Below the pieces are notes generated by a model. It did no database searches. It saw only the letters and a list, made by a program, of their open reading frames with translations, and had not been told where the DNA came from. The translations under genes and the position numbers were made by a program. A stretch of 64,000 nucleotides of DNA from contig NZ_LWHM01000003.1 in NCBI RefSeq assembly GCF_001642735.1, forward strand, positions 1 through 64,000. Reading direction: 5' to 3'. Each line of letters opens with the position of its first letter. Position 1 is the first letter of the stretch. Shown in pieces: positions 26,052 through 35,121 of the stretch. This DNA comes from Pseudohongiella nitratireducens. GTDB taxonomy: Bacteria; Pseudomonadota; Gammaproteobacteria; Pseudomonadales; Pseudohongiellaceae.

Positions 26052-26621
26052 TTACATAACAGGATGTCTGACGTTATTGAAAATATCGATAAACGTCGGG
26101 ATCTTTTCGATTCTGATCGGCACATGGAGGCGGCGCTCCACTTCACTGGCAGCAATCAGACCACGGATATGGTCACGGCTTTTATCGACAACCAGGCAAT
26201 GCGACTGACCGGATCGCTGTAATGTCTCAATGACATCACCGATGGTGGCATCCTCAATTTCATGTATGTCCATGGCAAGAATGTCGCGCTTGGGGCACAT
26301 CATCTCACTGACCGTGACATCTTTCAGACGCTCGCCATTTGCCACTTTCACCATGAGATTCACATCACTGAGGTCATCTATTGTAAGGGTGCCTATGAAC
26401 TCGCCTTTAACATCGGTCACCAGTTTCATTCTGGCATGTGACCGGCGCATTAGCATGGCCGCATCCAGTGCTGGCGTGCCACCTTCAATGATTAAAGGAC
26501 GGTGTTTTTTGAAATCAGTAAAGAATTCTGTGGCTGGGGAATCCATATCAAGACCACCAAATTCTTCTGGTTGAACCAGATGACTGACATTGTCCACATG
26601 AAATAACGTAATCTGTTGCAT
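26052..26621 (-). CDS. CBS-pair domain protein
   Basis: The ATG at 26621, behind AGGAG, gives 189 residues; the frame extends upstream to 26669 without a ribosome site. Two CBS motifs are visible: PLIIEGGTPALDAAMLMRRS with KGEFIGTLTIDDL, and DATIGDVIETLQRSGQSHCL with DHIRGLIAASEVERRL. No catalytic or transport domain is attached. Stand-alone CBS pairs bind adenosyl ligands such as AMP or ATP and regulate a partner; the partner here is unknown. It has its own terminator and is probably transcribed separately from the two-component genes upstream. Confidence 0.87.
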   Translation of the reverse strand: MQQITLFHVDNVSHLVQPEEFGGLDMDSPATEFFTDFKKHRPLIIEGGTPALDAAMLMRRSHARMKLVTDVKGEFIGTLTIDDLSDVNLMVKVANGERLKDVTVSEMMCPKRDILAMDIHEIEDATIGDVIETLQRSGQSHCLVVDKSRDHIRGLIAASEVERRLHVPIRIEKIPTFIDIFNNVRHPVM

Positions 26622-26745
26622 AGCATTCTCCTGATACAGCTCGGGGCTGGTATCAACGCTCTCAATCAAACAGAGTCAGATTGTCTGAACCCTGGTTGTT
26701 AATTTGAAATAAATTGACGCTTGCCTGAAAAAGGCAGATGAGATG

Positions 26746-27027
26746 CTATTGCGCAGGTGGACCGCGAATGAACTGAAGGGCAGGTTTGTGTATTGCAACT
26801 TGAACGACAGAAGGAAGGAAAACACTGCAGTAACCTGACGCAGTGTTGAGGCTGGTTTCACTCCATAGCACATCGCCATGGTCATCAGGCGTGCTTCGAA
26901 CACAACCACCATACTCACCGCTATGCGCCTGTATCGATGCTTCCCCAAGTGAGGATGATGCCTGACCTGTCGCGGAAAACGACAGGAAGCAAAATAGCGC
27001 TGTGAAAATGATTAGTAAACGTTGCAC
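26746..27027 (-). CDS. Small secreted protein with two cysteines, unknown function
   Basis: A GTG start behind AGGTGAG gives 93 residues with a clear signal peptide (RLLIIFTALFCFLSFSATGQA). The mature part of about 70 residues has two Cys (GGCVRS and GYCSVF) and ends QFIRGPPAQ. The terminal R-G-P-P-A motif is reminiscent of small exported proteins near copper and other metal efflux operons (DUF2946-like endings), but I cannot assign it to a family. It lies on the same strand downstream of the metal-type two-component pair, 117 bp away. A periplasmic metal-binding or regulatory role is a guess. Confidence 0.55.
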   Translation of the reverse strand: MQRLLIIFTALFCFLSFSATGQASSSLGEASIQAHSGEYGGCVRSTPDDHGDVLWSETSLNTASGYCSVFLPSVVQVAIHKPALQFIRGPPAQ

Positions 27028-27144
27028 GGACTCACCTGATGCGGGTAAAACCTTATTACCTTCTATTTCAGTCTATGCCTTTCGTCACCATTGTCAAAAG
27101 AAAATTGTAACGGGATGCAACAGAAGTAGAATAAGCGCATACGC

Positions 27145-28437
27145 CTATTTTTTATGGTGCTCAAAACGAATGCTTACACAGGTTCCAGACCCGACTTGAC
27201 TGTCTATTGAAACTTTCCAGCCCAGACGGTCGCATAACCGACGCACCAGGCTCAAACCCAATCCAGTACCTCCAGGGCGCGTCGAGAAGCCGCCATCGAA
27301 AACCTGAGATAAATGCTCATCAGAAATTCCACTGCCGGTATCAATCACCTTCAACGTAGTATCACTGCCAATCACCTGGATTTCACCATCGTGTGTGTGC
27401 TGGATCGCATTCCTTATAACATTACTCACTATGACCTGAAGGAGTGATTCAGACTGATAAAGGGGTATTTCGTTTATGAAATGCTGTTCCACCCGAATGT
27501 TATGATCATTGAGCTGTGTTCGATATTCGTCAATGATCTGACTGACCAGCTCTGATAGATTAATTGCCTCATCTGACTCCACTGGGTGAGCACTTTCCCG
27601 TGATAACAGCAGGCTGACCTCCATGAATCCCTGCATGTCATGACATGCACGGTTGATTCTGGAAAGAGCCCGATGGACGGATTCGTTTGATGATGACTTT
27701 ATATCTGGCTGCGACTCGAGCACTTCAGTCGCGCCCATGACAACCGACAATGGGGTTCTAAGTTCATGGCTGGCAGCCTGTGTAAACAACTTCTCTCTTG
27801 ATACAAATTCATCAAGCCGTTCCATGTAGCGGTCAAAGGCCTGTGCAATCTGAGCCACCTCCTTGCCATTGTACTCGGCGCTTAACCTCACACCCCGTTG
27901 CTGAGGCTTGATATCGTTCAAAGAAGACGTCAATCGTTGCAAGGGGGATAGTATCGTACTTGCTGCCTTTACGCCTGAAACCGCTGCTATAACAAGAACT
28001 AAAAGTGCACCGAACAGCATTATCTCTAGCACCCAATGCTCTTGTTGTTCCCATTCAGTAATATCATAAGTCAGGACAACTTTGTCCAAACCTTCTCCGC
28101 TGACGCGTACCTGCAGATATTGATCTTCAACAGAAAGACTGTGATATGAGCCGGCACTTAATTCCTGAAGGCGACCTGGTAATTGTTGCAAATCCGAACC
28201 GGCATAAAGCACCCACCCATTCAGTAAATCTGTATCAATCGAGCTGAGGTCATCTGTTGCCTGTCGCAAAAGTTCAAGCTGCGAGTCCACCATGTGACCA
28301 AATACAACCTCTTCCAGCCCAACCTTGATTTTCCACACAGCAACCGCAAAAATTGCGCTGGTCACCGTCACAAGAAGAATAACAGCCAGTACGATTCTTT
28401 TTCGAAGGCTCAGCGATGTTTCTTGAATATCAATCAT
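27145..28437 (-). CDS. QseC/CusS-like sensor histidine kinase
   Basis: About 430 residues from the ATG at 28437, which follows the regulator stop by one base; a GTG at 28449 is an alternative. There are two membrane helices (about 15-35 and 150-172) around a periplasmic sensor of about 110 residues, a HAMP-like linker (PLQRLTSSLNDIKP), dimerisation segment [16 protein letters not shown] with phosphoacceptor His, N box VIRNAIQHT, DTGSGIS and GTGLGLSLVRR. The periplasmic part shows no Met- or His-rich copper motif, so the signal is uncertain. Divergence from the metal RND operon suggests that it controls that operon. Confidence 0.9.
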   Translation of the reverse strand: MIDIQETSLSLRKRIVLAVILLVTVTSAIFAVAVWKIKVGLEEVVFGHMVDSQLELLRQATDDLSSIDTDLLNGWVLYAGSDLQQLPGRLQELSAGSYHSLSVEDQYLQVRVSGEGLDKVVLTYDITEWEQQEHWVLEIMLFGALLVLVIAAVSGVKAASTILSPLQRLTSSLNDIKPQQRGVRLSAEYNGKEVAQIAQAFDRYMERLDEFVSREKLFTQAASHELRTPLSVVMGATEVLESQPDIKSSSNESVHRALSRINRACHDMQGFMEVSLLLSRESAHPVESDEAINLSELVSQIIDEYRTQLNDHNIRVEQHFINEIPLYQSESLLQVIVSNVIRNAIQHTHDGEIQVIGSDTTLKVIDTGSGISDEHLSQVFDGGFSTRPGGTGLGLSLVRRLCDRLGWKVSIDSQVGSGTCVSIRFEHHKK

Positions 28438-28438
28438 A

Positions 28439-29125
28439 TTATTCGTCACTATTCTGGCTTAACCGATACCCTATGCCATGCGCTGTATGTATCAACTTTT
28501 GGGAAAAGGGTTTATCAATAATATTACGCAATGAATAGATATGGGTGCGTAAAATATCACTGTCTGGCCGGTCTTCTCCCCAAACCTGATGCTCCAGCTC
28601 CTCTCGCGATACGACCCGGTGTGTGTTTTTCATCAGTAGAATCAGCAGTTTTCGTTGAATAGGATTTAACTCTAGTTCTTTCCCTGAGCGGGTCGCCTGT
28701 AATGTTTCCTGATTGTACAGTAGCGGGCCCACCGTCAATTCTTCACAATGTTCCCGCCTGTCTTTTCGATCAACCAGTGCATGCAGTCGCACCTCAAGCT
28801 CTTTAATCGAGAAAGGTTTAACCAGATAGTCATCGGCACCTGCCGAAAAACCAAGCAATTTATCATCCAGTTCGTCACGAGCCGTCAGCATGATAACGGG
28901 AACGTCTTTATTTGAACTCTCTCTGATACCCCGGCACACCTCGATACCACTAAGGCCCGGTAGCATCACATCCAGAATAATGACGTCATACTGTGAGTTT
29001 GTCGCCAGCTCCAGCCCTGATCGGCCACTAATGGCGAAATCAAGGTCATGCCCTAATGGCTCCAGATAATCTGCAATATTTTCCGCGATATCGCGGCTGT
29101 CTTCTACGATCAGAATTTTCATCAT
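28439..29125 (-). CDS. OmpR-family response regulator
   Basis: A 228-residue two-domain regulator: receiver with acidic pocket VEDSRD, phosphoacceptor Asp in [11 protein letters not shown], Lys in YLVKPFS, then a winged-helix domain (LELNPIQRKLLILLMKN, VSREELEHQVWGE, THIYSLRNIIDKPF). It is the first gene of a pair with the kinase and is divergent from the TolC-adaptor-RND operon, sharing a 208-bp control region that holds a palindrome resembling copper and silver response boxes. Confidence 0.92.
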   Translation of the reverse strand: MMKILIVEDSRDIAENIADYLEPLGHDLDFAISGRSGLELATNSQYDVIILDVMLPGLSGIEVCRGIRESSNKDVPVIMLTARDELDDKLLGFSAGADDYLVKPFSIKELEVRLHALVDRKDRREHCEELTVGPLLYNQETLQATRSGKELELNPIQRKLLILLMKNTHRVVSREELEHQVWGEDRPDSDILRTHIYSLRNIIDKPFSQKLIHTAHGIGYRLSQNSDE

Positions 29126-29180
29126 TCAGCCTGCCAAGTACAGATGCACACAGCTTGTATCACCATTGTGCCGGCCATCA

Positions 29181-29196
29181 TGCAAAAATTTTGTCA
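29181..29196. promoter_or_regulatory. Palindromic metal-response-like box in the divergent promoter region
   Basis: TGCAAAAATTTTGTCA is a near-palindrome resembling the CusR/CopR-type box (TGACAA...TTGTCA), with the same AATTTTGT core as the site before copA at 49345. A related half, TAGACAAAATTT, occurs at 29261-29272. It is probably bound by the regulator encoded at 28439. Confidence 0.4.
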
Positions 29197-29333
29197 ACAA
29201 GCAAAGAAAACTTGATCTAAAGCAAATTAATTAATGGCTGTTAGCGCCTAACGGCGTTTGTAGACAAAATTTCCACATTTGACTGGCTATCCTTGCCAGC
29301 AAATTGTAACCGCTCGATCCAGAGGACTATAGC

Positions 29334-30596
29334 GTGACGAAAACTTTTTCTCCCGGCAAACGAGTCAATATTTGGACAGCAGCAATAGTTGTTTTCCTGC
29401 TCCCCTTTAGGCTGACCGCCGCAGAGCATGATCATCGAATTACTCTGAGCGACATCAGCCTTGATACCGTTCTGGAGCATGCGCTTGAAGCAGCCCCAGA
29501 GCTGATCCTGGCCGATTCAGCTCAACTGCAAGCTGACTCCTTTACCTACCTTGGTAGTCGCTGGATCAATGGCTCCCCTTCTCTCGAAACGACCTTCATT
29601 GATGATGCCATGGGTAGCGATGTTGGATTGCGCGAGATGGAGGCCGGCGTCAGCATCAACCTTTGGCGCCCGGGTGAACGCCAATCTGCCCAGGCATTAG
29701 GTAATGCCTATCGCCTCAGAAGCGAAACATGGCAAGCATGGTTTGAATGGATGGTTGCCGGACGCGTGCGAGACTCATTGGCTAACCTGGAGAGCGCCGA
29801 CCTGGCGTTACAACGTGCCGAACAGGCAGAAGCCGATGCTGAAGCTCTCTTCGAAATGGCAACGACATTGAAAGAAATCGGCCTGATTTCGGACATGGAC
29901 CTCTACCAGGTGGAATCACTCTGGCTAAACGCGCGTAAAAAGACAGTCGCCTCAGAAGCTGTCCTGGTTGATGCCGAACGGGAATACCAGGTGCTGACTC
30001 AAGGACTTGATACACGCCCAGATACTCCCTTGCGTGAGGAACAGTCTTCAGTTGCGCTTATCGACAGTCAACACCCAGCCATGGCGTTACTGCAGTCCGA
30101 CCTGAATATCAATATGGCAGAGATAGAAACCGCCAAAAGGCAGGCCAAAGGCAGTCCGACGATGCGGATGGGCGTCCGAAGAGAGCGAGGTGGTTTTTCC
30201 CAGCCTTATATCGACAGCCTGGGGGTCTCAATATCAATACCACTGAACTCAAAACATATGATTGATGCCAGCACCGCAGATGCTCGGGCAGCAAGGAATG
30301 ACGCAGAACTGACTGTTATCAATCAACACCGTCTGCTGACAAGTCAGCTTCATGAAATCGAGCACCGCCTGTCTTCTTTTAAAACCGAAATACCCTTGGC
30401 CGAGCGGGAAAACGAGCTGGGAGAGCGCCGCCGAAAAATGGCTGAAATCGCCTATAGCAACGGCGAGATAGACTCTACTCAGGTGATCCAGGCCATTCAG
30501 CAAGCACAACAAAGTGCTTACGCCTATCAACGCGTACTGATGGAACAGCAGCACCTCATTTCTCAATACAATCAAATTGTCGGAGTCATACCATGA
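29334..30596 (+). CDS. TolC-family outer-membrane channel of a metal RND system (CusC/CzcC-like)
   Basis: This 420-residue protein starts with GTG after AGAGGA. A signal peptide (FLLPFRLTAAE) is followed by two OEP repeats of long amphipathic helices (about 50-220 and 240-415), e.g. LQRAEQAEADAEALFEMA and ERRRKMAEIAYSNGEID. No N-terminal lipobox Cys is present, unlike CusC. It would form the trimeric outer-membrane duct of the tripartite pump. The stop overlaps the adaptor ATG (ATGA), showing coupled translation in a four-gene operon. Confidence 0.88.
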   Translation: MTKTFSPGKRVNIWTAAIVVFLLPFRLTAAEHDHRITLSDISLDTVLEHALEAAPELILADSAQLQADSFTYLGSRWINGSPSLETTFIDDAMGSDVGLREMEAGVSINLWRPGERQSAQALGNAYRLRSETWQAWFEWMVAGRVRDSLANLESADLALQRAEQAEADAEALFEMATTLKEIGLISDMDLYQVESLWLNARKKTVASEAVLVDAEREYQVLTQGLDTRPDTPLREEQSSVALIDSQHPAMALLQSDLNINMAEIETAKRQAKGSPTMRMGVRRERGGFSQPYIDSLGVSISIPLNSKHMIDASTADARAARNDAELTVINQHRLLTSQLHEIEHRLSSFKTEIPLAERENELGERRRKMAEIAYSNGEIDSTQVIQAIQQAQQSAYAYQRVLMEQQHLISQYNQIVGVIP

Positions 30597-31699
30597 AAAA
30601 CAGGGTTTCCACGAAAGTCATTATCATCGCGGCTGCCTTGTTACAGTCAGTTGCCTGCATGAATAACGTTTATGCCCAAGCACAGATCCCCTTGTCACAA
30701 CAGGAGATTGAGGATCTGGGTATTGTCTTTGAACCTGTGGTAGCTGTCTCTGACAGTGATGGCGAGAGGGTCTCGGCCAGCATCATCACGGCTCCGGATG
30801 TGAACAATACCGTGAGCGCCTGGTTTGATGGACAAATTCTTTCCTGGGAGGTCGCTCCTGGTGAGGCCATAAATGAAGGCACGCCTGTGGCTATCGTATC
30901 CAGTGAGTCATTCATAGAAGCCCAGCAGGCGTACGTGGATGCCAGAATTGAAAATCATCAGGCTCGCATTGCCCTGGATAGAGATCAGCGTTTGTATGAC
31001 GCTGGCATCATTGCCGCTGTTCGCCTTGAAGAAACTCGCCGGCAACAGCAACAAGCAGACATCGCTTATCGCTCAAGACGTCAACGATTGCTCAACGCAG
31101 GCGTATCCACTGCAGACCTGGAGCAGCTCGATACCGGTAGTGTAACCCTGGGCGAATACCGGGTCCGCTCCCCCTTGTCAGGCACTGTTGCACGCCGTTA
31201 TGTCATGGCAGGCGATCATATCAGTGAGGGTTCACCATTACTGGGTGTCGCCAATACCGCTGAAGCCTGGTTGTTTGCCCGGGTACCCTCTTACCTCTCC
31301 TCGTCACTGTCTGCCGGTCAGACGCTGACGCTCAGCGAAAGTGGTGAATCACTGCGTATCCAGTCTGTCGATCGCCAGGTGGATACCTTGACCCAGTCGA
31401 TTGGTGTATATGCCACATTCACTGAAAGCACTGACTGGTTACCAGGGCAGCAGGTATCTGTGCGGCTACCTCCCGCCGCACAAGGCATGAGAGTGCCCGA
31501 CAGCTCAGTGGTACACAATGGTCACGAAACAACGATCTATGTCCGCACGGAAAATGGTGTAGAAGCACGCACCCTGATTTTGCAGCCAGCTGGTCGAAAC
31601 TATCTGGCAATACAAGGCTTGACTGCATCCGAACAAATAGTGACTCGCGGTACGGCTGTATTAAAAGGCATCCAACTCGGATTGGGAGGAACTGAATAA
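30593..31699 (+). CDS. RND efflux periplasmic adaptor (CusB/CzcB-like)
   Basis: The 368-residue adaptor has a signal peptide (NNVYAQAQ), a lipoyl-like domain (GQILSWEVAPGEAINEGTPV and YRVRSPLSGTVARRYVMAGD), a short helical hairpin (about 105-165), a beta-barrel and a C-terminal membrane-proximal domain (VVHNGHETTIYVRTENG). The Met-rich N-terminal extension that binds copper in CusB is not evident, nor is a His-rich CzcB-type extension. It overlaps its neighbours by 4 and 1 bp. Confidence 0.88.
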   Translation: MKNRVSTKVIIIAAALLQSVACMNNVYAQAQIPLSQQEIEDLGIVFEPVVAVSDSDGERVSASIITAPDVNNTVSAWFDGQILSWEVAPGEAINEGTPVAIVSSESFIEAQQAYVDARIENHQARIALDRDQRLYDAGIIAAVRLEETRRQQQQADIAYRSRRQRLLNAGVSTADLEQLDTGSVTLGEYRVRSPLSGTVARRYVMAGDHISEGSPLLGVANTAEAWLFARVPSYLSSSLSAGQTLTLSESGESLRIQSVDRQVDTLTQSIGVYATFTESTDWLPGQQVSVRLPPAAQGMRVPDSSVVHNGHETTIYVRTENGVEARTLILQPAGRNYLAIQGLTASEQIVTRGTAVLKGIQLGLGGTE

Positions 31700-34600
31700 T
31701 GTTAAGCAAACTGGTCCAGTTTTCTCTCAGCCAGCGACTGCTGACGGTGTTGTTCGCCTTGATGGTAGGCGGTTTTGGCGTTCGCGCGTTAATGCAATTG
31801 CCGATTGACGCGTTTCCGGATATTTCTCCAACGCAGGTGAAAGTCATCATCAAAGCGCCTGGCATGACACCTGAAGAAGTGGAGGCTCTGATTACTCAGC
31901 CTGTTGAGGTAGAACTGCTGGGCATACCCAGGAAAACCATCCTGCGTTCAATCTCCAAGTATGCCTTAAGCTCTATCACAATGGACTTTGAAGAGGGCAC
32001 CGACATCTACTGGGCACGACAACAAGTTGCCGAACGGCTGTCTAATGTCTGGGGCGACCTACCAGGAAGTATCAGTGGGGGATTGGCACCCATGAGCACC
32101 CCATTGGGTGATATGTTCATGTTTACAGTGGAGAGTGACGCATTAAGCCTGGAAGAGGAACGTTACCTGGTCGACTGGGTAATACGCCCTGCCTTGAGGA
32201 CAGTACCAGGCGTTGCCGATGTTAACGCACTGGGCGGCTTCGTTCGCACTTATGAAGTGATTCCCGACCCCGAAGCCATGGCAACCATGAATGTGAGCCA
32301 CGACGCTATCATTGATGCCCTGGAAGCCAACAACAGAAATGATGGTGCCGGCCGCATCGACCAAGGTGAAGAGACATTACTGGTACGTGTTTCAGGCGCC
32401 ATCATCGACCTGGAAGATATCAAGAGCATTCGTGTCAGCACCACAGATGGTGACTATGTCCCGCTGAACCAGGTGGCTCACCTGACGACGGGGCAGCTTG
32501 AGCGCTATGGTTCTGTGACAGGAGATGGCGAATCCGAAGTGGTACAGGCTCTGGTTATCGGCATGACCGGCGCCAACGCGCGTGAAGTGGTGAATGGTGT
32601 GAAAGCAAAACTCAGCGAAATTGAAACCACATTACCGGAAGGCACTTATTTTGACGTGTTTTACGATCGCAGCATTCTCATTCAGGGCGCCGTAAGTACC
32701 GTTTCACGCGCTTTGATAGAAGCCGTAGTACTGGTAGTCATCTTGCTGATGCTGTTTTTGGGCAACGTCCGGGCAGCCCTGACGGCAGCCATCATTCTGC
32801 CGTTCTCGGCACTGGTCACCTTCCTGATGATGAACAGCATGGGTATGAGTGCCAACCTCATGAGTCTGGGCGGACTGGTCATTGCCATCGGTATGCTGGT
32901 GGATTCCGCCATTGTGGTGGTGGAAAATATTGTCTCCACCATGAGTCATCACCAAGCCAGCAATCGACTCCCCAGACTTCATATCATCTATCGTGCGGTG
33001 AAGTCTGTCGCCACGCCAGTCACCTCCGGCATCCTGATAATCATCATCGTCTTTCTGCCCTTGCTGTCACTGGAAGGACTGGAGGGCAAACTGTTCGGCC
33101 CAGTGACCATGACGATTGTGTTTGCCTTGATTGCTTCGCTGACACTGTCTCTGACAGTTGTCCCGGTCGTGGCCTCTTACTTAATAACCAAAGCCAGCCA
33201 CGAAGATCCATGGCTGGCTCGTAAACTGCTCGGCTTGTACCAACCATCGCTGAAGAAAGCACTCGCCAACCCCATTTATGTGGTTGCAACAGCAGCTATC
33301 ATGTTGGTCTGCACCGTCGCCATTTTCCCTCTGGTTGGCAAAACATTCATGCCGACCATGGATGAAGGCGATATGATTATCCAACTTGAGACCATTCCAT
33401 CGATCAACCTGGAAACCTCAACGGCTATCGTCTCACGGGTGGAAAAAGCGTTATTGGCAGACATCACTGAAATTAAGCGCCTGGTATCACGCTCTGGATC
33501 TGACGAAATTGGCATGGATCCCATGGGACTCAACGAAACAGATATGTTTCTGCACCTGAAGCCCATGGATGAATGGGAATCTGAGAGCAAAGCCGAACTG
33601 GAAGATAAGATTCGCAACATCATGGATGGCTTCCCCGGCATTAACTACGGTTTCACCATGCCAATCGATATGCGCGTGTCTGAAATGCTGACTGGTTCTC
33701 GTGGAGATGTCGCCATCAAGTTATTTGGTTCAAGCCTGGACACATTGAACGGCTATGCCCAACAAATTTCCGACCTGGTGAGTGGAATCCCAGGTGCAGT
33801 CGATACCACCGCATCGCTTAACGAAGGTGCACAGTACCTGCAAATTACCGTCGACAGAGTTCGAGCCGGTGAAGTGGGACTGGATGCTAATCAGTTACAG
33901 CGACGTTTACGCGCTCAAATCGAAGGACTGGAAGTCGGCACCGTGATAGAAAACAGCGCCCGCGTCCCTCTCATGATCCGCTTCGACAAAGTCGCCGGTG
34001 ATGGCCTTGCAGCCATGCGCAACAATCTGATCAGCCTGCCTGATGGCGATTCCATACCATTGAGCAGCATTGCCCAGATAGAGCGTGTAGAAGGCCCAGT
34101 CGGCATCAACCGGGAAAACAGTCAGCGCTTCTCAGTGATTCGTACCAATGTTGAAGGCCGGGACCTGGTTGGGTTTGTCGACGAAGCCAGAAACCTGATT
34201 GCGGACGAACTGCCCTTACCCGAAGGCTATACACTCGAATGGGGCGGAGAGTTTGAAAACCAGCAACGTGCTTCTGCGAGATTGGCCCTGGTGATCCCAA
34301 TTGCTCTCTTGCTGATTGCTCTGGTGCTGTTTATGACGTTCCGATCCATTAAACAGACCCTGATTATTCTTTCTAACATTCCCTTTGCCATGACGGGTGG
34401 ATTGATGGCGCTTTGGCTGACGGGTGAATTCCTGTCAGTCCCTGCCTCGGTCGGTTTTATCGCCCTGCTGGGTATTGCCGTATTGAATGGCGTAGTGATG
34501 ATGTCGCACTTTAATTACCTGGCAGACAAAGGTTTGAGTGCTGCCGAAGTTGCCTTTGAGGGTGCCCTGCGCCGATTGCGACCGGTCATGATGACCGCTT

Positions 34601-34806
34601 CGATTTGTGCTATTGGACTGGTGCCCTTGCTACTGGCCTCAGGTCCCGGTTCCGAAATTCAGAAGCCCCTTGCCATTGTGGTCATAGGCGGGCTGATCAG
34701 TTCAACTTTGCTCACCCTGTTCCTGCTACCCATCATTTATGAATTCTTTCATCGCAGTGCAGTACAGGGTACCAGTGCGATGAATATGCAAGGAGCTCAA
34801 TCATGA
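31699..34806 (+). CDS. Heavy-metal-type RND efflux pump (CusA/CzcA family)
   Basis: A 1035-residue HME-RND pump with two six-helix halves and two large periplasmic loops. The N-terminus (SQRLLTVLFALMVGGFGVRA, LPIDAFPDISPTQVKV) is family-diagnostic. The TM4 segment reads SLGGLVIAIGMLVDSAIVVV, with its Asp and the following Glu-Asn suitable for proton relay. By eye the three Met that bind Cu(I)/Ag(I) in CusA are not conserved: the equivalent stretches read GLNETDMFLHLKP, MRVSEMLTGSRGDVAIKL and VGLDANQLQ. Divalent or non-copper export is thus possible. The end overlaps the DUF3240 gene by 4 bp. Confidence 0.93.
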   Translation: MLSKLVQFSLSQRLLTVLFALMVGGFGVRALMQLPIDAFPDISPTQVKVIIKAPGMTPEEVEALITQPVEVELLGIPRKTILRSISKYALSSITMDFEEGTDIYWARQQVAERLSNVWGDLPGSISGGLAPMSTPLGDMFMFTVESDALSLEEERYLVDWVIRPALRTVPGVADVNALGGFVRTYEVIPDPEAMATMNVSHDAIIDALEANNRNDGAGRIDQGEETLLVRVSGAIIDLEDIKSIRVSTTDGDYVPLNQVAHLTTGQLERYGSVTGDGESEVVQALVIGMTGANAREVVNGVKAKLSEIETTLPEGTYFDVFYDRSILIQGAVSTVSRALIEAVVLVVILLMLFLGNVRAALTAAIILPFSALVTFLMMNSMGMSANLMSLGGLVIAIGMLVDSAIVVVENIVSTMSHHQASNRLPRLHIIYRAVKSVATPVTSGILIIIIVFLPLLSLEGLEGKLFGPVTMTIVFALIASLTLSLTVVPVVASYLITKASHEDPWLARKLLGLYQPSLKKALANPIYVVATAAIMLVCTVAIFPLVGKTFMPTMDEGDMIIQLETIPSINLETSTAIVSRVEKALLADITEIKRLVSRSGSDEIGMDPMGLNETDMFLHLKPMDEWESESKAELEDKIRNIMDGFPGINYGFTMPIDMRVSEMLTGSRGDVAIKLFGSSLDTLNGYAQQISDLVSGIPGAVDTTASLNEGAQYLQITVDRVRAGEVGLDANQLQRRLRAQIEGLEVGTVIENSARVPLMIRFDKVAGDGLAAMRNNLISLPDGDSIPLSSIAQIERVEGPVGINRENSQRFSVIRTNVEGRDLVGFVDEARNLIADELPLPEGYTLEWGGEFENQQRASARLALVIPIALLLIALVLFMTFRSIKQTLIILSNIPFAMTGGLMALWLTGEFLSVPASVGFIALLGIAVLNGVVMMSHFNYLADKGLSAAEVAFEGALRRLRPVMMTASICAIGLVPLLLASGPGSEIQKPLAIVVIGGLISSTLLTLFLLPIIYEFFHRSAVQGTSAMNMQGAQS

Positions 34807-35093
34807 GAACATTATTAATGATTAATATTCCTCCGACACTGGAAGAAGACATGGTGGATTACCTACTTGCGCTGGATGATGTCGACGGGTTCACCACATT
34901 TGCCGTAAACGGTCATGGAGAAGGCAGTTATGCTAATGTCGCTGAGCAGGTCAGTGGTCACCGTCGGCGCATACATTTCGAGGTCCTGGTGGAACCCGGC
35001 ACTGTGGGAACAGTCATTGCCGGGCTCGCCAATCAGGTCGGCAAAGGTATTCATTATTGGTATTTGCCGGTTTCTGGTTTTGGCCAGACCTGA
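34803..35093 (+). CDS. DUF3240 family protein (PII-like, linked to metal RND pumps)
   Basis: A 96-residue cytoplasmic protein whose pattern (LLMINIPPTLEEDMVDYLLA, DDVDGFTTFAVNGHG, RIHFEVLVEPGTVG, IHYWYLPVSGFGQ) fits DUF3240, a ferredoxin-like fold resembling PII/CutA-type regulators. Members often sit directly downstream of CusA/CzcA genes and may sense metals or modulate the pump. The ATG overlaps the pump stop (ATGA). It is the last gene of the operon, 28 bp before the convergent stop of the secreted repeat protein. Confidence 0.8.
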   Translation: MRTLLMINIPPTLEEDMVDYLLALDDVDGFTTFAVNGHGEGSYANVAEQVSGHRRRIHFEVLVEPGTVGTVIAGLANQVGKGIHYWYLPVSGFGQT

Positions 35094-35121
35094 TGAATTA
35101 CAGATCCACCACAGCCAATAC

